64,000 nt of DNA, taken from Cordia subcordata. Its lineage: Eukaryota; Streptophyta; Magnoliopsida; Boraginales; Cordiaceae. The stretch spans positions 33,995,501-34,059,500 of the forward strand of contig JAPTOF010000001.1 of NCBI GenBank assembly GCA_028554755.1. The letters are read 5' to 3'. The position numbers were made by a program, and so were the translations under genes. This document shows, one piece after another, positions 10,728 to 22,275 of the stretch. The stretch's first letter is position 1; every line of letters starts with the position of its first letter. The notes under the pieces were generated by a model, which was given only the letters and a program-made list of their open reading frames with translations, was not told the origin of the DNA and did no database searches.

Positions 10728-11852
10728 TCAGACGTTATTGTCTTTTGTGAATTGGGAAAGAGAGAGAAGATTTTTTGTAGGAGCAGGAACATGAAGTATA
10801 TTATTTAATTTAAATGTGCGAGATAAGTGAGTGAATTCGGAGGAACCAGTGTGAGATATGGGAAGAGACTTACCATCTCCAACTACCACACGGTCAATAC
10901 TTGGATAGGGAGAGAGATTTTGCATGAGATTGGGATCATGAGTCATATTGTGAGATTGTTGGTAACGGTATTGACAGCATGCAGCGGAGTGGCCTTACTG
11001 ATAGCAGATTTTGCATTTACCTTTGTAGCCATGAGTTGGATTTTTGTTATTGGGCTTTTTTTGTGTCTGTGGTGAGGGAGATGCAGAGAGAGAGGCACGA
11101 GATACTTAAAGGGCCTGATGTTGAGTAAGCTGTATTGGTAAGGAATCATCTGTAGATGAGGAAGAGACAGTGCCTAGCAAGAGACGTTGTTCAAAGGTGA
11201 AGAGCTTTGCACGAAGCTGGGAAAATGATGAGGGGATGGGGAGATTTTCAATTGATGTGACAAAGGTGCTGTAAGAAGATGGGAGGCCATCAAGAGTAGA
11301 GAGGACGAGATCATTGTCTGTGAGGGGGTCTCCTACGGCAGCAAGAGAACTGGCCAGAATGATTAGCTGTTGGAGATAATCAGTCACAGAGGATTGGTGT
11401 TTTTTGAGATTTCTAAGTTGGGCGCGAAGAAGAGAGCGCCTCGCGAGGGATTGTTGAAGGAAGTTTTCTTCGAGTGACACCCAGAGAGAGGGCGCAGAAT
11501 CAACACCAAGAGTTTAAGGGAGGAGGGATTCTAAAAGAGTGGCAGTGATACATGCTTGAACATAGCAGTCAACTTGAGTCCATGTGTCTAATGGTAAAGA
11601 GGGAGAAGACGACGACAAGGTCGAAGGTTTTGGGATTGAGCCGTCGACATAGCCCAGTAACTTGTTAAAGGTGAAGAACTTGGTTATTTGATTTTTCCAA
11701 GTTAAATAATTTGAATGATCGAGGGTAATGGTGACATATATTTTTACGTTGGAGGTAGGGAGGGTGATAGGATTTGGGGCTTTTATGGAGAAGGAGTCTT
11801 ATAGAATTGTGGCTATATCAGTGGAAGGAGTAGTGTTTTCAGAAGTGGACAT
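10728..11852 (-). pseudogene. copia gag and protease remnant
   Basis: A gag start codon is at 11850-11852 (MSTSENTT...), soon followed by frame damage. The best gag piece is at 11480-11106 (LRNLKKHQSSVTDYLQQL, LSTLDGLPSSYSTF), typical of the copia UBN2-type gag domain. Protease-region sequence at 10946-10728 keeps DGKSLPISHTGSS and LHVPAPTKNLLS but not an open frame through gag. Several frameshifts make this non-functional. Confidence 0.8.
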
Positions 11853-11893
11853 TGTTGCAGCAGCGGAGAGATTAAGACGTTTGTCTTGACCTT

Positions 11894-11905
11894 GCTCTGA
11901 TACCA
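11894..11905 (-). other. Primer binding site of the copia element
   Basis: Minus-strand TGGTATCAGAGC, the exact standard plant copia site for initiator methionine tRNA, touches the 5' LTR. Confidence 0.92.
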
Positions 11906-12120
11906 CGAAAGATTCACAATAGGGTGAATAGAATAATGTGTTATTGCTGTGTATTTTACAGTACAAGATGAGCCTCCTTATATAGGAGATTTGAGCTAAT
12001 TACAAGGCTGTCAATTAGCATAAGTCGTGCAAGACAGTTCAGTGAAACAATGGAAAGAATCAATCAACATTATTTCAAAATGAGAGGAAAATATTTTGGA
12101 ACACCAATCATGCCTTAACA
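11906..12120 (-). repeat. 5' LTR of the copia element
   Basis: Matches the LTR at 7509-7723 along its 215 bp with few substitutions. Its outer end on the plus strand reads CG where the partner has TG. Confidence 0.9.
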
Positions 12121-12318
12121 CTTACGAATACTGTACCTTAGCTCAAAGGAAAATAACACATATATAAATATTAAAAATGACTAGGAAACTAAAAAGAGAA
12201 AAGAACAAAATGGTAGTAAACCATGTAAAATTTAGAAAGACAAGAAGGTGAAAGAAAAAAAAAAAGAAAGAAAATAAAAAGTAAGAAAATGAAGAAAAAG
12301 GTATCAATTGAAAACCTA
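12121..12318. repeat. Middle piece of the split second copy of the 4441-5675 repeat
   Basis: Continues the match to 4511-4717 after the copia insertion and stops at gtatcaattgaaa, where the S1-containing block begins. The repeat resumes at 14363. Confidence 0.75.
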
Positions 12319-12539
12319 ACATACGTTCTCTCTGGTTTTGCTACTCTGGAAGAAGTCAATGCATGAGAGTAAACAGAATGATGAACTGAATTATAGCTCA
12401 AGAAAAATTTTCCAAGTCAGATAGTATTTTAATTTCTCAGATAATGAAAGTGTTCCTGCTGCTTATAAGTATAATTATGATATGGTCTATTGACTATTGG
12501 CATCTGAGGATGAAGGTCTTTTTTTTCCTTCTTTTTTTT

Positions 12540-13483
12540 TTTTGTGAGAGTGGGACATACATTATATATGCAGGTAAAGAGCTAAAATTGATTTTGTTGT
12601 ACCATGGGACATTCATTAGGTAGTCAACAATTAGGGTAATATATAGAATACATTGTGTGAACTTGAAACATCGTGATGAATAATAAGAATACATTATTAA
12701 AAAAAAATTATCACGTTAAGGGAATTTTATTCTTTTGTATCACTTGACATATAATTCTTTTTTTTTTTTTTGTAATTAATCGTTCGTTTTTTTAGAGATA
12801 AATGAAAGGTCGTATCATATATTATTTCATACATAATAGCAATAACCAAATGACACATATAATTCCAAAAGCGCATTATGAAGATTGAACTACTTTTAAT
12901 GCCGAAACAAAAAGATATCAAAATTAAGAGAATCGGGAGTTAAACATGAAAGTACGACAATCAAACATTCTTCCATTGGCGTAGTTTCCTTATAAGTTAT
13001 ACCCGAGTAACTAGTTTGAGTGTTTCAAATTACACAAGATGTAAATTGTCATAGATATTAATATGAGATATTTACAATATATTTGAGTATTATTATCTAT
13101 TTGTCTTAGATTTATTATACTTAACTTTACTTAGCAACTCGACATGATATATTGATTGGTGGATCCCTAATACGAAAAATACAAAATGTACATCATATAT
13201 ATTTATCCAAGTGCTGATGATCATCATAACTGAAGACGCCCCAAATCCTCCCACATATACATACATATATACATACATATATAGATAGATAGATAGATAT
13301 AACATACAATAATGCACAACAGGATACATATATTTGAATTGTTGTCTTGTTGATTGTGCATACCTACTTCTCACAAATAAACTATAACTTCTTCCTATTA
13401 AAGGATCGAAACGTAAGTCACGTTCCTCTAAGCTCAAAATAAATACAATTTTGTGGATCTTAATTGCTTAGGAATTAATTTCA
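12540..13483. repeat. 5' flank of S1-like copy 1 (block Y sequence)
   Basis: Resembles 17930-18960, 25640-26080 and 28610-29330, including the repeated start at taaagagctaaaat and a microsatellite near 13255-13300. It marks the first, most divergent member of the Y-block family. No gene is seen in it. Confidence 0.7.
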
Positions 13484-14152
13484 TTGGAATTTAAACCCAT
13501 AAGTATTATTTTTGCTATATATATTCTGATAGTCTACTTTGCAGTTATTCAAGCACTCGAAGATTATCTTTTGCACACACACACACAGAGATCAGATAAC
13601 ACTTTCAAGAAACAAATCATAATAAGTCTAATTATCATATCCAAAGCCCTCTTTTGCTTACTTGTATTAGCACTAATTAACATTCATGTCGCTGACAGTA
13701 TTCCCCACGATCTCGTTAAGATTCATATTGTGAATAAACTCCGCAAAGGATCACCTCATCCATTAGTGGTTCATTGCAAAGGGGCGGGCCTTAATACTAG
13801 AAAATGTACTCTTCACATGAATGATGACTACCACTGGGAATTTGTGTATGTCGATGGGGAGGCACAGTTCTTCGACTGTTTTTTTTATTGGGGTTCCAAG
13901 TCCAATTACTTTAGTCTTTTTGATGGCTTCACGGCACCTATAGATATATATTACTAGGAAGTAAAAGAAGACGGCTTTTATGTGGGTTTTCACATGCCCC
14001 TTCTTAGTCCATCAGACTTGTTGAAAGATCATAGTTGGTCAGACCCAATAGGTGCTAGCCTTCGAGGCTTCTATCCCCATGCCAGATCCCCTAGTGCCAA
14101 ATCAATGGGTAAATATTTTTCACTATTGCATCCATCTAATGATGGGAATTGA
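13484..14152 (+). pseudogene. S1-like self-incompatibility family protein, copy 1, broken
   Basis: The frame encodes a secreted-type protein of the plant S1 family: a hydrophobic leader (ALFCLLVLALINIHVA), then VKIHIVNKL, LVVHCKG, the core YHWEFVY, and FFDCFFYWGS. Family members are small secreted proteins; some act as stigma S determinants in poppy, and most have unknown roles. The usual start codon, present at 29478 in copy 3, is ATA here (13622-13624), although the frame stays open upstream to an ATG at 13484. A TAG at 13955-13957 replaces the tryptophan codon of copy 2 and cuts off the last quarter, which stays readable to about 14152. I judge it a pseudogene. Confidence 0.75.
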
Positions 14153-14362
14153 ATGGTGTTGGTGTCGTTGTCGACTTTTGATGCCAATTTCATGTTCTTA
14201 GCCTATTGACCAAAATTTAGACGCAACCAACAATTAAGAACACGTTTTCATGTATTAAATAAACAATAAAAACTAAATAAATTATTGTAAAGATCAAGGA
14301 AACAAAAACAAATTTTAACATCAGACCCTACAAAAGTTCATCTAAATTTCAAGAAATATATG

Positions 14363-15163
14363 TTGGAAATTAAGGTGAAAAACCTGAGAGTGAACATTCA
14401 CAAAATTACAAATCAACTAATAAAATTATTTTCTTTTAAAATTTTTTTCCTACTAACAAATTTTTCTTACTTCATCTTTTTAATGGGGTAATTAACGTAA
14501 TGGATTTCTTTTATTAGGACTGTCTATGGGTAGTTTAGTGTGTTTTTCTGCTAGTAATCAAAACAATTTTGGTAGTTTACAATTTCACAAAATCAAAACT
14601 ATCCAATATAATAAACAAAGTGAAAGTTTCAATTACTTCAAATTTTCTTTTATAATTTTAGATAGTTCAAAGTCAGTTTGAGATGACTTTTTGGTTATTT
14701 TCAAGAAGTATTTAAGTGGTTTTTTATTAAAACCAACATATAAAAATTAAAATTAATTGAGTCAAATCATTAATATCTATCTTTAAAGAATAAACTATAA
14801 TCAGTTGAACCACTTTAAACCAATAATATCTCTCTCTTTTTTTTTGTGGGTTAGGGGGGATATTATTTTGTTCATTGGATTAGAAAATTACAAAAGTTAA
14901 TTACACAGAGTAGTGATAGGTAAGGAGGAGATTTGGAAGATTTTCTACAAATTATGGGGTAGTTGTTTATCTTCTTTATATAATTTCTCCACTAGTATTT
15001 GTTGGATCTAATAAACTATTACCATATTCAAGATTAGGTGCTGAATTTGAATTTTAACCCATAATCTTTACATGATAAAAGAAAAGCATAATAACATGTT
15101 ATACACGTAGGAACCAATGTAAATACAAAAAGATAAACAAGAAAAAGTGAAGATTTCGTTACC
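14363..15163. repeat. Right piece of the split second copy of the 4441-5675 repeat
   Basis: Matches 4734-5675 with small deletions, starting at gttggaaattaaggtgaaaaacc. No gene is seen in it. Confidence 0.75.
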
Positions 15164-15920
15164 CTGGATGCGTCATTCGAAGATTGGTGACCTCTCTGCA
15201 TCAAATCTTCCTCAAAGCCGCCTTATGATTTTCTCTACTATGACCCTTCCTCTAGAACTAGGATACACTTAACTCTGTAGTGGACAAGCTAAATCAAAGA
15301 CTAGAATAAGAAAACTAAATCTAGTGTGTATTTTTGGTGCTAGTGTGTGAAAAATATTACAAACACACCAAGAAAGGAAAAAATCTAAGAGGCTTTAAAC
15401 GGGTGATGCTCCTCTAGTACTATGTATAGTACTAAGCTTACCCTAAAAGGATAAGATCTAGGAAATGTTGAAATTCCTTCAATACCCTTTATTAAACTTT
15501 CTGAATAAAGAATATTTCTTTAAGATAAAAAGACACCCAAATATTCCATGTCACACGCTAAATATCTCCCATGTGATCCTTACTTATCTAATTAAGATAT
15601 TCATGAGTTACATTAAGAAGATCTAGATGATTAAATCCCTTCTTAATTTTCTAAGCTCAAATCTTAAGTAAGCAACCCACATATTAAATTTCCTTATTTA
15701 TGTATCTAGTGGAGGAACCAAAAGACATAATTACCCTTGGTTTCAAAATGACCAAAATGTCCTCACCACCACTTTGTCGCAATCGTGGCCATTTTGACTC
15801 CGGTCTCCTCCGCCAAAAGACCAAAGCCACACTCCAACAATAATTACTGGCTAAGCAGGATCTTGTTCCACAAAGTAACCTCTATCTTTGACCAATCAAG
15901 CCAAGTGACCAAAATATCCC
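15164..15920. other. Unclassified non-coding stretch
   Basis: No open frame or family motif was recognised. The mixture of direct repeats and a TATA-like palindrome (gtactatgtatagtac) would fit a retrotransposon LTR, but I could not find paired ends or a target duplication. Confidence 0.4.
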
Positions 15921-17480
15921 TCTATGTACACCCATAGTCAAGGCTAGTCAAAAGGTTCCATCACCTCCAAGACTACATCTAGAACCTTGGAATCTATAGT
16001 CCAATGAGTGATCATCACCTGGTCATGGATCTCTTGATCTAAGGAGTGACCCACTAACCAAATGATTGATATATACTTGAAGGGTGATATCACTAGATCT
16101 AGATTTATGATGACTAATAGAACAAGTTCAAGGGGGCACATAAACTCTACTGTTGCACATGTATATCCTGATTGGTTAAAACACAACATCCAACATATAA
16201 TGCAGACAATCTTATCATTTAAGACCTCTCCTTGTGGTACATTAATGTGCTGCACCTTTGCTTCACCAGTTCATCCACATATGCTCAAGATTAAGAGCAT
16301 CGATCACTTAGAAACAGTAGGTATCTTGTCTTCTATAAATAATGAAAGGGTTCCAGAAGACATACTCACGGTTGTTCTATTTAATGTGTGACACACTAGG
16401 AGCAAAGTCCGAAAAGACCCTCTAATGACTTAGATAGATCATCCTTATTGGGAGACTCGCCCACTATAACCTTATCCTAATAGAGTGCCCAACACTACCA
16501 TCTAGCTATGGACATTCTTTATAACATATCCAAAACTAGACTTGCACTTACTGTACACTAGCCTAAATGGGTCCCCAAGTTATTGGACTACATCATTGGA
16601 CCTTAATATAATGTAACACATATATACTAGAGAGATAATATATGTAAGAAGTACTCATAAACATAAACAATGATCAAATGTCTAGCTCAATATCTACGTA
16701 CAAGTGGTCTTTAGGGCATACAATCCTATAAGTACTTATATTTGTAAGTCCATATAAATTTATACATTTATTTATTTACTTTTCTAGTAGCAAAACACAT
16801 TTTGCACAAATGAAAATAACCAAAAGTTTGTAAGGGTCAAGGATTTGATAAGACTTTTTTTTTTTTTTTTCTGGGTACATGTTAAAAGGATATCAAGTAG
16901 TGATCAAGGGTTATATATGATTCTTTTCTTTCTTGTTCCTTTTCTTAGAAAATGCTCCATAATTAAGTTACAACCAAATTTGAATGGATGATGAACATGA
17001 TCAAGTCATAACAAGGACTAGATCTTTAAAGATGCAACTTGGTCATTAATGTCATCTACAAAGTAAGAAAGGTGCAGATAATTAAGTCCTATGATTAAAT
17101 CAGATCTTGTAATTTGCATCTGTCAAAATGCACCATCACATTCCTTAATTGCAGTTGTCAAATTGCACGATCACATTCCTAACTTTCCTGATATCTCTTA
17201 TGCATTTTTTTTAATGACAAAAGCATTGTTACATGCCAACAATTTTGCAATCATGCGGTACATAATAACTAGTCAATCTAAGGAATTCCTTAATGACAAA
17301 AAGACCAATCACTCACTGAAAGAAAACCAACAGACCGTTACTCCAAAATCCTTGTACATGGTTAGCATATTTTACTAGAATAGGATCTTTAACAATATCT
17401 TTGATTTGCTTAACTATTGTAAGAACACACCTATGTGTATGTGTTTCATATCATCAATGAAACCAAGCTTCTGCACCAAT
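15921..17480. repeat. Block X, copy 1 (non-coding 3' flank of PAE)
   Basis: Starts at acacccatagtcaagg and is repeated at 23626-25206 and 26618-28169. In each copy it leads directly into a PAE last exon, so on the minus strand it is the downstream flank of that gene family. Its first 900 bases have the look of an old LTR, but no family was recognised. Confidence 0.75.
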
Positions 17481-17904
17481 TCAAAAGTCATTGTGGTAGG
17501 ACTTATCATATGGATAAGCACAATCAATTTTCCTGATGCTTTCCTGGTTGAAAAACCATCTTCAACAGCAAATGCAATAGCTTGTAGATCCATTGATTTG
17601 GATTATGTATTTGAATTCTGTAAACACTCAAAATCCGAAGAAAATGCAGTGTACTCAATGATAAATGAAAAAAGGGCATTGAAGACTTTTATTGTGTTTG
17701 TTTTATACTTAACTAAAATTTTAAATCTAAAAAGCATATAAATTATATGCTTTTGCATACCATATTGTCAATGACTAGTGAATTAGCCACAAACCACGTG
17801 GGCCCCTCAAATTGGCAACGAGCAAAACATGAATTTAAAAATAACCCATGCTGTCTTAAAATAGCAAAACCATTCACTGCATTCACATAACATATAATTA
17901 AAAT
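17481..17904 (-). pseudogene. PAE fragment 1 (exons 11 and 12 only)
   Basis: Two decayed exons of pectin acetylesterase: exon 11 at 17761-17904 (reading NGFAILRQHGLFLNSCFA, ending with a GT donor) and exon 12 at 17481-17582 (IDCAYPYDKS before the stop). The splice acceptor of exon 12 is changed (CAA instead of CAG), and several conserved residues, including cysteines of the CPCDxxCH end, are lost. Exons 1-10 are absent: block Y sequence follows directly. Confidence 0.8.
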
Positions 17905-18632
17905 CTGGAAGTGTAATCATTATAAATTAGATAAAGAGCTAAAATCAATTTTGCTTGTACCATGCATTTTATTTTGGCTATATTGGTTTGAAATCTGAAT
18001 AAAGAAGAAGAGTGTTTGTGGGTATTCGACAATTAGTGTAATCAGTTGAGTACATTGTGTGAACTTGAAACATTGTGAGGGAAAATAAGAATACATTATT
18101 TTAAAAAAAAATCATATCAAGGGAATTTTTTTCTTTTATCTCACTTGACATATAATTCTTTTTGTTTTGTAATTAACTATCCATTTTCTAAGAAATAAAT
18201 AAAAGGTCATGTCATATATTTTTTCATACATAATAGGAATAACCAAACAACACATATAGTTCCAAAAGAGCATTATGAAGATTGAATTGCTTTTAATGCC
18301 AAAATAAAAAATATCAAAATTAAGAAAATAGGGAATTAAACACAAAAGTATGACAATCAAACATTCTTCCATTGGCACAGTTTCCTTGTATGTTATACCA
18401 GAGCAACTAGTTTCAAAATTTCAAATTACACGAGATATAAATTACCATAGATATTAATATGAGATATTTACAATATATGTGAGTTTTGTTATCAATTTGT
18501 CTTAGAATTATTATGTTTACTTATTTTTACTTATCAACTTGATCTGATATATTGATTGGTGGAACCTAATAAGAAAAATACAAAGTGTACATCATATCTA
18601 TAATTGAAGACCCCCTCCAATCCCCCACATTT

Positions 18633-18770
18633 ACATACACACACACACATATATATGTATGTATATATACATATATATACACACATATAAATATATGCAT
18701 ATATATATATATACATATATATATATGCATATACACACACACACATACACACATATATATATATAATTAA
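18633..18770. repeat. Microsatellite, mixed CA and TA repeats
   Basis: About 140 bp of (CA)n and (TA)n tracts upstream of S1-like copy 2. Open frames in this stretch, rich in Tyr, Ile, Cys and Val, are low-complexity artefacts. Confidence 0.9.
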
Positions 18771-19112
18771 TTAATTGAATTTGCATACAAAAATGCACAA
18801 CTGGATACATATATCGGGATAGTTGCCATGTATGTTGCCTTGTGGATTGTACATGCCTACTCCTCACAAAATAACTATAACTTCTGGCCGTTAAAGAGTG
18901 AAACATAAGTCGCATTCCATTAAGCTCAAAATAAATATAATATAGTGGATCTTAATTGCTTGGGAATTAATCTTAGTGGCGTTTAAACCCGTCAGTATTA
19001 ATTCTACTTACGTATATTCTGAAGGTCACTTTGTAGTTATTTTAAGAATTGGAAGATTATCTTTTGCACACACACACATAGATTAGCTAATATTTTCAAG
19101 AAGCAAATTAAA

Positions 19113-19564
19113 ATGAGCTAATTATCATAACCAAAGCCCTCTTTTCCTTACTTATATTAGCAATAATTAACATTTATGCTGCTGAAAGTTTTCACCACAA
19201 TGTCGTTAAGATTCATATTATGGATAAACTCCCCAAGGATTCACCTCATCCATTAGTGGTTTGTTGCATAGGGGAAGATCTTCATCTTGGAAAACATACT
19301 CTTCACGTGAATGATGATTACCACTGGGAATTTGTGTATGACCATGCGAAATCGCAAGTCTTTGACTATCTTTTTTATTGGGGTTCCAATTTCAATTATT
19401 TTAAAGTTTTTAATAATGGCTTCACCACAACTCTAGATATATTTTACTGGGAGGTAAAAGAAGATGGCTTTTATGTAGGTAATCACATGCCCCCTTTCAG
19501 TCCATCAGAGTTGGGGAAAGATCATAGTTGGTCTGACCAGGGAGGTTCAAGGCTTTTAGCCTAG
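19113..19564 (+). pseudogene. S1-like self-incompatibility family protein, copy 2, broken
   Basis: Same family and layout as the copies at 13.6 and 29.5 kb: leader, VKIHIMDKLPKD, LVVCC, YHWEFVY, FDYLFYWGS, then YWEVKEDGFYVG and a stop at 19562-19564. The mature part is fully open for about 115 residues. The start is spoiled: after the ATG at 19113-19115 one base is missing, so translation meets TAA after two codons and the signal peptide is out of frame. The next in-frame ATG (19220) would give a protein with no leader. A short cytosolic product cannot be excluded, but loss of secretion makes the usual function unlikely. Confidence 0.75.
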
Positions 19565-19646
19565 ATAATGCAAAAGAAAATTTTGTTACCAAACAAATAT
19601 AGTGTGGGAATTAATTGCTGAAAAAATACACACACCAAATCATTTA

Positions 19647-19873
19647 GGGCCTGTTTGAATTTTTTTTTTTTAAGAAAAAAGTACTTTTTTTTCGAAAAAA
19701 ATTGCATTAAATTTGCAATAACTATTTGATTTGACTTCCGAAAAAGCTGAAACTCTGAAAAAAGTTCAAATACAACTTTTTTTATAAGCCAAAATTTTCA
19801 GCTTCTAAAAAAAAACTGTTTTTTAAAAGTTGTTAAAAAAACGCTTTTGAAAAAAGCCAATCCAAACGGGCCC
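19647..19873. mobile_element. Tourist-like MITE, copy 1
   Basis: A 227-bp non-coding element with terminal inverted repeats GGGCCTGTTTGAATT and AATCCAAACGGGCCC, flanked by TTA and TTG. The paralogous place in the third block (after about 30010) lacks it and reads atttggtgcagg, so this is a true empty-site comparison. The 3-bp TWA-type target and GGGCCTGTTTG ends fit the PIF/Harbinger (Tourist) group. A same-length copy lies at 42489-42715. Confidence 0.88.
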
Positions 19874-20103
19874 TTGGTACAGGATTTTTTTTTTTAAATT
19901 TATCCTATGGCAAATTGAATGAGGTAAGGCAGATCAATTTTTTTCACCCCTAGTGCCAAATCAATAAGTGTGTAACTATTTCTTCTGCTCTCGCTTCTCC
20001 CCCACGCCAATTACCCCTAGCATCAAATCAATGGGGAAACATTAGACAACACATCTTCATACATTAAATCATATCATTCACCTAATGTTATTAATTATCA
20101 AAA

Positions 20104-20697
20104 GGGTAAAATGCACCAGACCCTCCTGTGGTTCATCAAAAGCGCACCAACCCCTATGTGGTCCAAAAAGTCCCACATAACCTCCTATGGTCTATAAAAG
20201 TGTATCACAACCCCTGCCGTTAAGAAATCCATTATATTTACCCAAACTACCTCTCTCTATTTTACAAAAGAAATGTTGCTAAAAAGATTTGAATCCTCAA
20301 CCTCATATTAAAATAACAAACACTCTGACCAACTAAATTATAAATAATTTATTTTTTAACTTAATTTCAGGTTGATTTATATTTAGAATAGATATTGGTA
20401 TAATGATGTATTTTTTTTGTCAAATTTCTTAGCAACATTTTTAAATAAAAATCAACCTCAAATTAATTTGTGGAGTTATCATATTGATGCCTCTAATATC
20501 TCTCTGTTTCACCAATTACGAAGTTGAGAGCAAAATCATTCATATCAATTGTTTGAACAAAGGAAGGAAAATCACTAGGCGTATGTTTTCCAATGATGGT
20601 ACCCAATATATGGTTGTCTCCAAGTATCTATTTGTCCAATCAATGCATCTAAAACACATTGAGATTATAAATACATATATACATATATACATACATA

Positions 20698-20730
<33 letters not shown>

Positions 20731-21258
20731 ATTCACAAAGACATTTGGAACTTTTATTTGGTTTATGGAAAGGTAATAGACCCTTCTTGATAAGAAGGTG
20801 CAAAAGTTTGTTGGAAACAAAGGTGTGGGCATTTATTGGTTTGAAGCACACTCTAGGGACACCAATTCCTCACATGGCTAAAACAGCAAACGACATCAAA
20901 ATTTGAGGTTGATTTTTATTTAGAAATATTGTTGAAAATTTTGACACTAAAAACACATCATTTTACCATTATATATTTTAAATATAAATTGATCTAAAAT
21001 TAATTTAAAACATGAATTATTTATAACCTACTTGGTTAAAGTATTTACAATTTCAATGTGAGACTAAGGGTATGTAAAATAGAGAAGTGTAGTTTGAGTA
21101 ATTATGAACAATCGTGGTTAAAGATAACAGTTTTTTTAATGGCATGGGGTTTTCATACACTTTTATGGAGTACAGGGGAGTTATGTGAGACTTTTTACAC
21201 CACAGGGGGGTTCAGTGCACTTTTGATGAACCACAGAGAGGTCTGATGCATTTTACCC
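20104..21258. mobile_element. Mutator-like long-inverted-repeat element, copy 1
   Basis: An 1155-bp element with terminal inverted repeats of at least 130 bp beginning GGGTAAAATGCACCAGACC. The 9-bp flanks ttatcaaaa and ttaccaaaa differ at one position. A 9-bp target duplication and long TIRs are the mark of Mutator-like elements. There is no transposase. The interior has a frame at 20484-20906 and a microsatellite at about 20682-20730. The paralogue at 30236-31417 was probably copied along with the block rather than by transposition. Confidence 0.82.
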
Positions 21259-21599
21259 TTACCAAAATTCTATATTAATTTTATTAAAGAAAAATACACA
21301 AAGCATTTCCACATTATTATTGGTTATAATGTTTTGACATTGTTGGCTTCGGATTCCCAAGATCGTACAAAATTACACTTAACTTGAACCGGATAGCAAA
21401 TTAGCAGTATATCTCACATACTTAATAATATCTTCTTAAAATTTCATATTTATTGACTAAAGATAGTTAAAAAAATTATTAATTAACCTCACAACACATA
21501 ATTTATATATTAATCACATGACCCTCAATCAAAATGATTGGAATAGACGTGTCAAAAATTTGATTGGTAAACTAGCAATCAACTAAAAAGAAAAACTCA

Positions 21600-22275
21600 A
21601 TCGAATTTATGCTCAAATATGTATGTCAATTTCCTTGAATTATTAATGGGATATGATGACATTCCAGACTCAGCAAAATTTCTTATTGAAGGGGTAGCAA
21701 ATTCCATGAGCTTAAAAATGGACAAGAAGAAAGATAGCTCTTCGCCAGTGGGAGTGAAAAAGGTAACAAGAGTTCACCCAAGTAGACTAAAGATTGCCAA
21801 GACGAGCTTAAAAGTGGGCAGAGAATAATTCACATCTTTGCATATGTCACCAGAGATTCAGGTTCACGAAGGTTCTATATGGACCACCAAATTTAGCACG
21901 AACTCATGTTGCCGAGCGAGTGTAGGAGAAGACAAGACCTCCTGTGGCCGAGATTATGCCTTTGTTGTCAAAGACGAGGAGAAAAAGGGAAAACTTAGGC
22001 AAGAAAAAAAGGAAAACTCAAATTCTAATTACGTTAGTGTCCGAGAAATTGTATTTGCTCTTTTAGAGAAACCAATATGCAAGGATAAAATGGAAGTTTG
22101 AACTATACCAGACATTTTTTAGAAGGGTCTTCTTTGAATATTAAAATTAGGAACAAAATTAAGACAGTATTGTACAGCCTTTCACATCATAGTCCAAGCT
22201 AAAGGTTTAGAACTTCTAGCCCTTGATTGGCTTTTAGTTAATTGTAATGATTCTATAGCATGCTTTTGCACCAAT
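21600..22275. repeat. Block Z, copy 1, non-coding left part
   Basis: Matches 31765-32432 with small indels. It contains short frames in both copies (for example near 21619-22101) that do not stay aligned between copies, so I treat them as non-coding. On the minus strand this is the 3' flank of the PAE fragment that follows. Confidence 0.7.

Larger units (their letters stand above)
7509..12120 (-). mobile_element. Complete but inactivated Ty1/copia retrotransposon
   Basis: Two 215-bp LTRs (7509-7723 and 11906-12120), a perfect primer binding site, a purine tract, and the gene order gag, protease, integrase, reverse transcriptase, RNase H on the minus strand identify a Ty1/copia element. The LTRs differ at only a few positions, so the insertion is fairly recent. 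The flanking bases cttag/cttac are a 5-bp target duplication with one mismatch. Coding is broken by several frameshifts in gag and by one between integrase and reverse transcriptase, so it cannot move by itself. Confidence 0.93.

Noticed and set aside
13763..13993. Antisense frame opposite S1-like copy 1
   Set aside because: It mirrors the coding strand of the S1-like gene and has no own motif.
18534..18915. Overlapping open frames rich in Cys, Val, Tyr and Ile on both strands
   Set aside because: They are translations of the (CA)n/(TA)n microsatellite.
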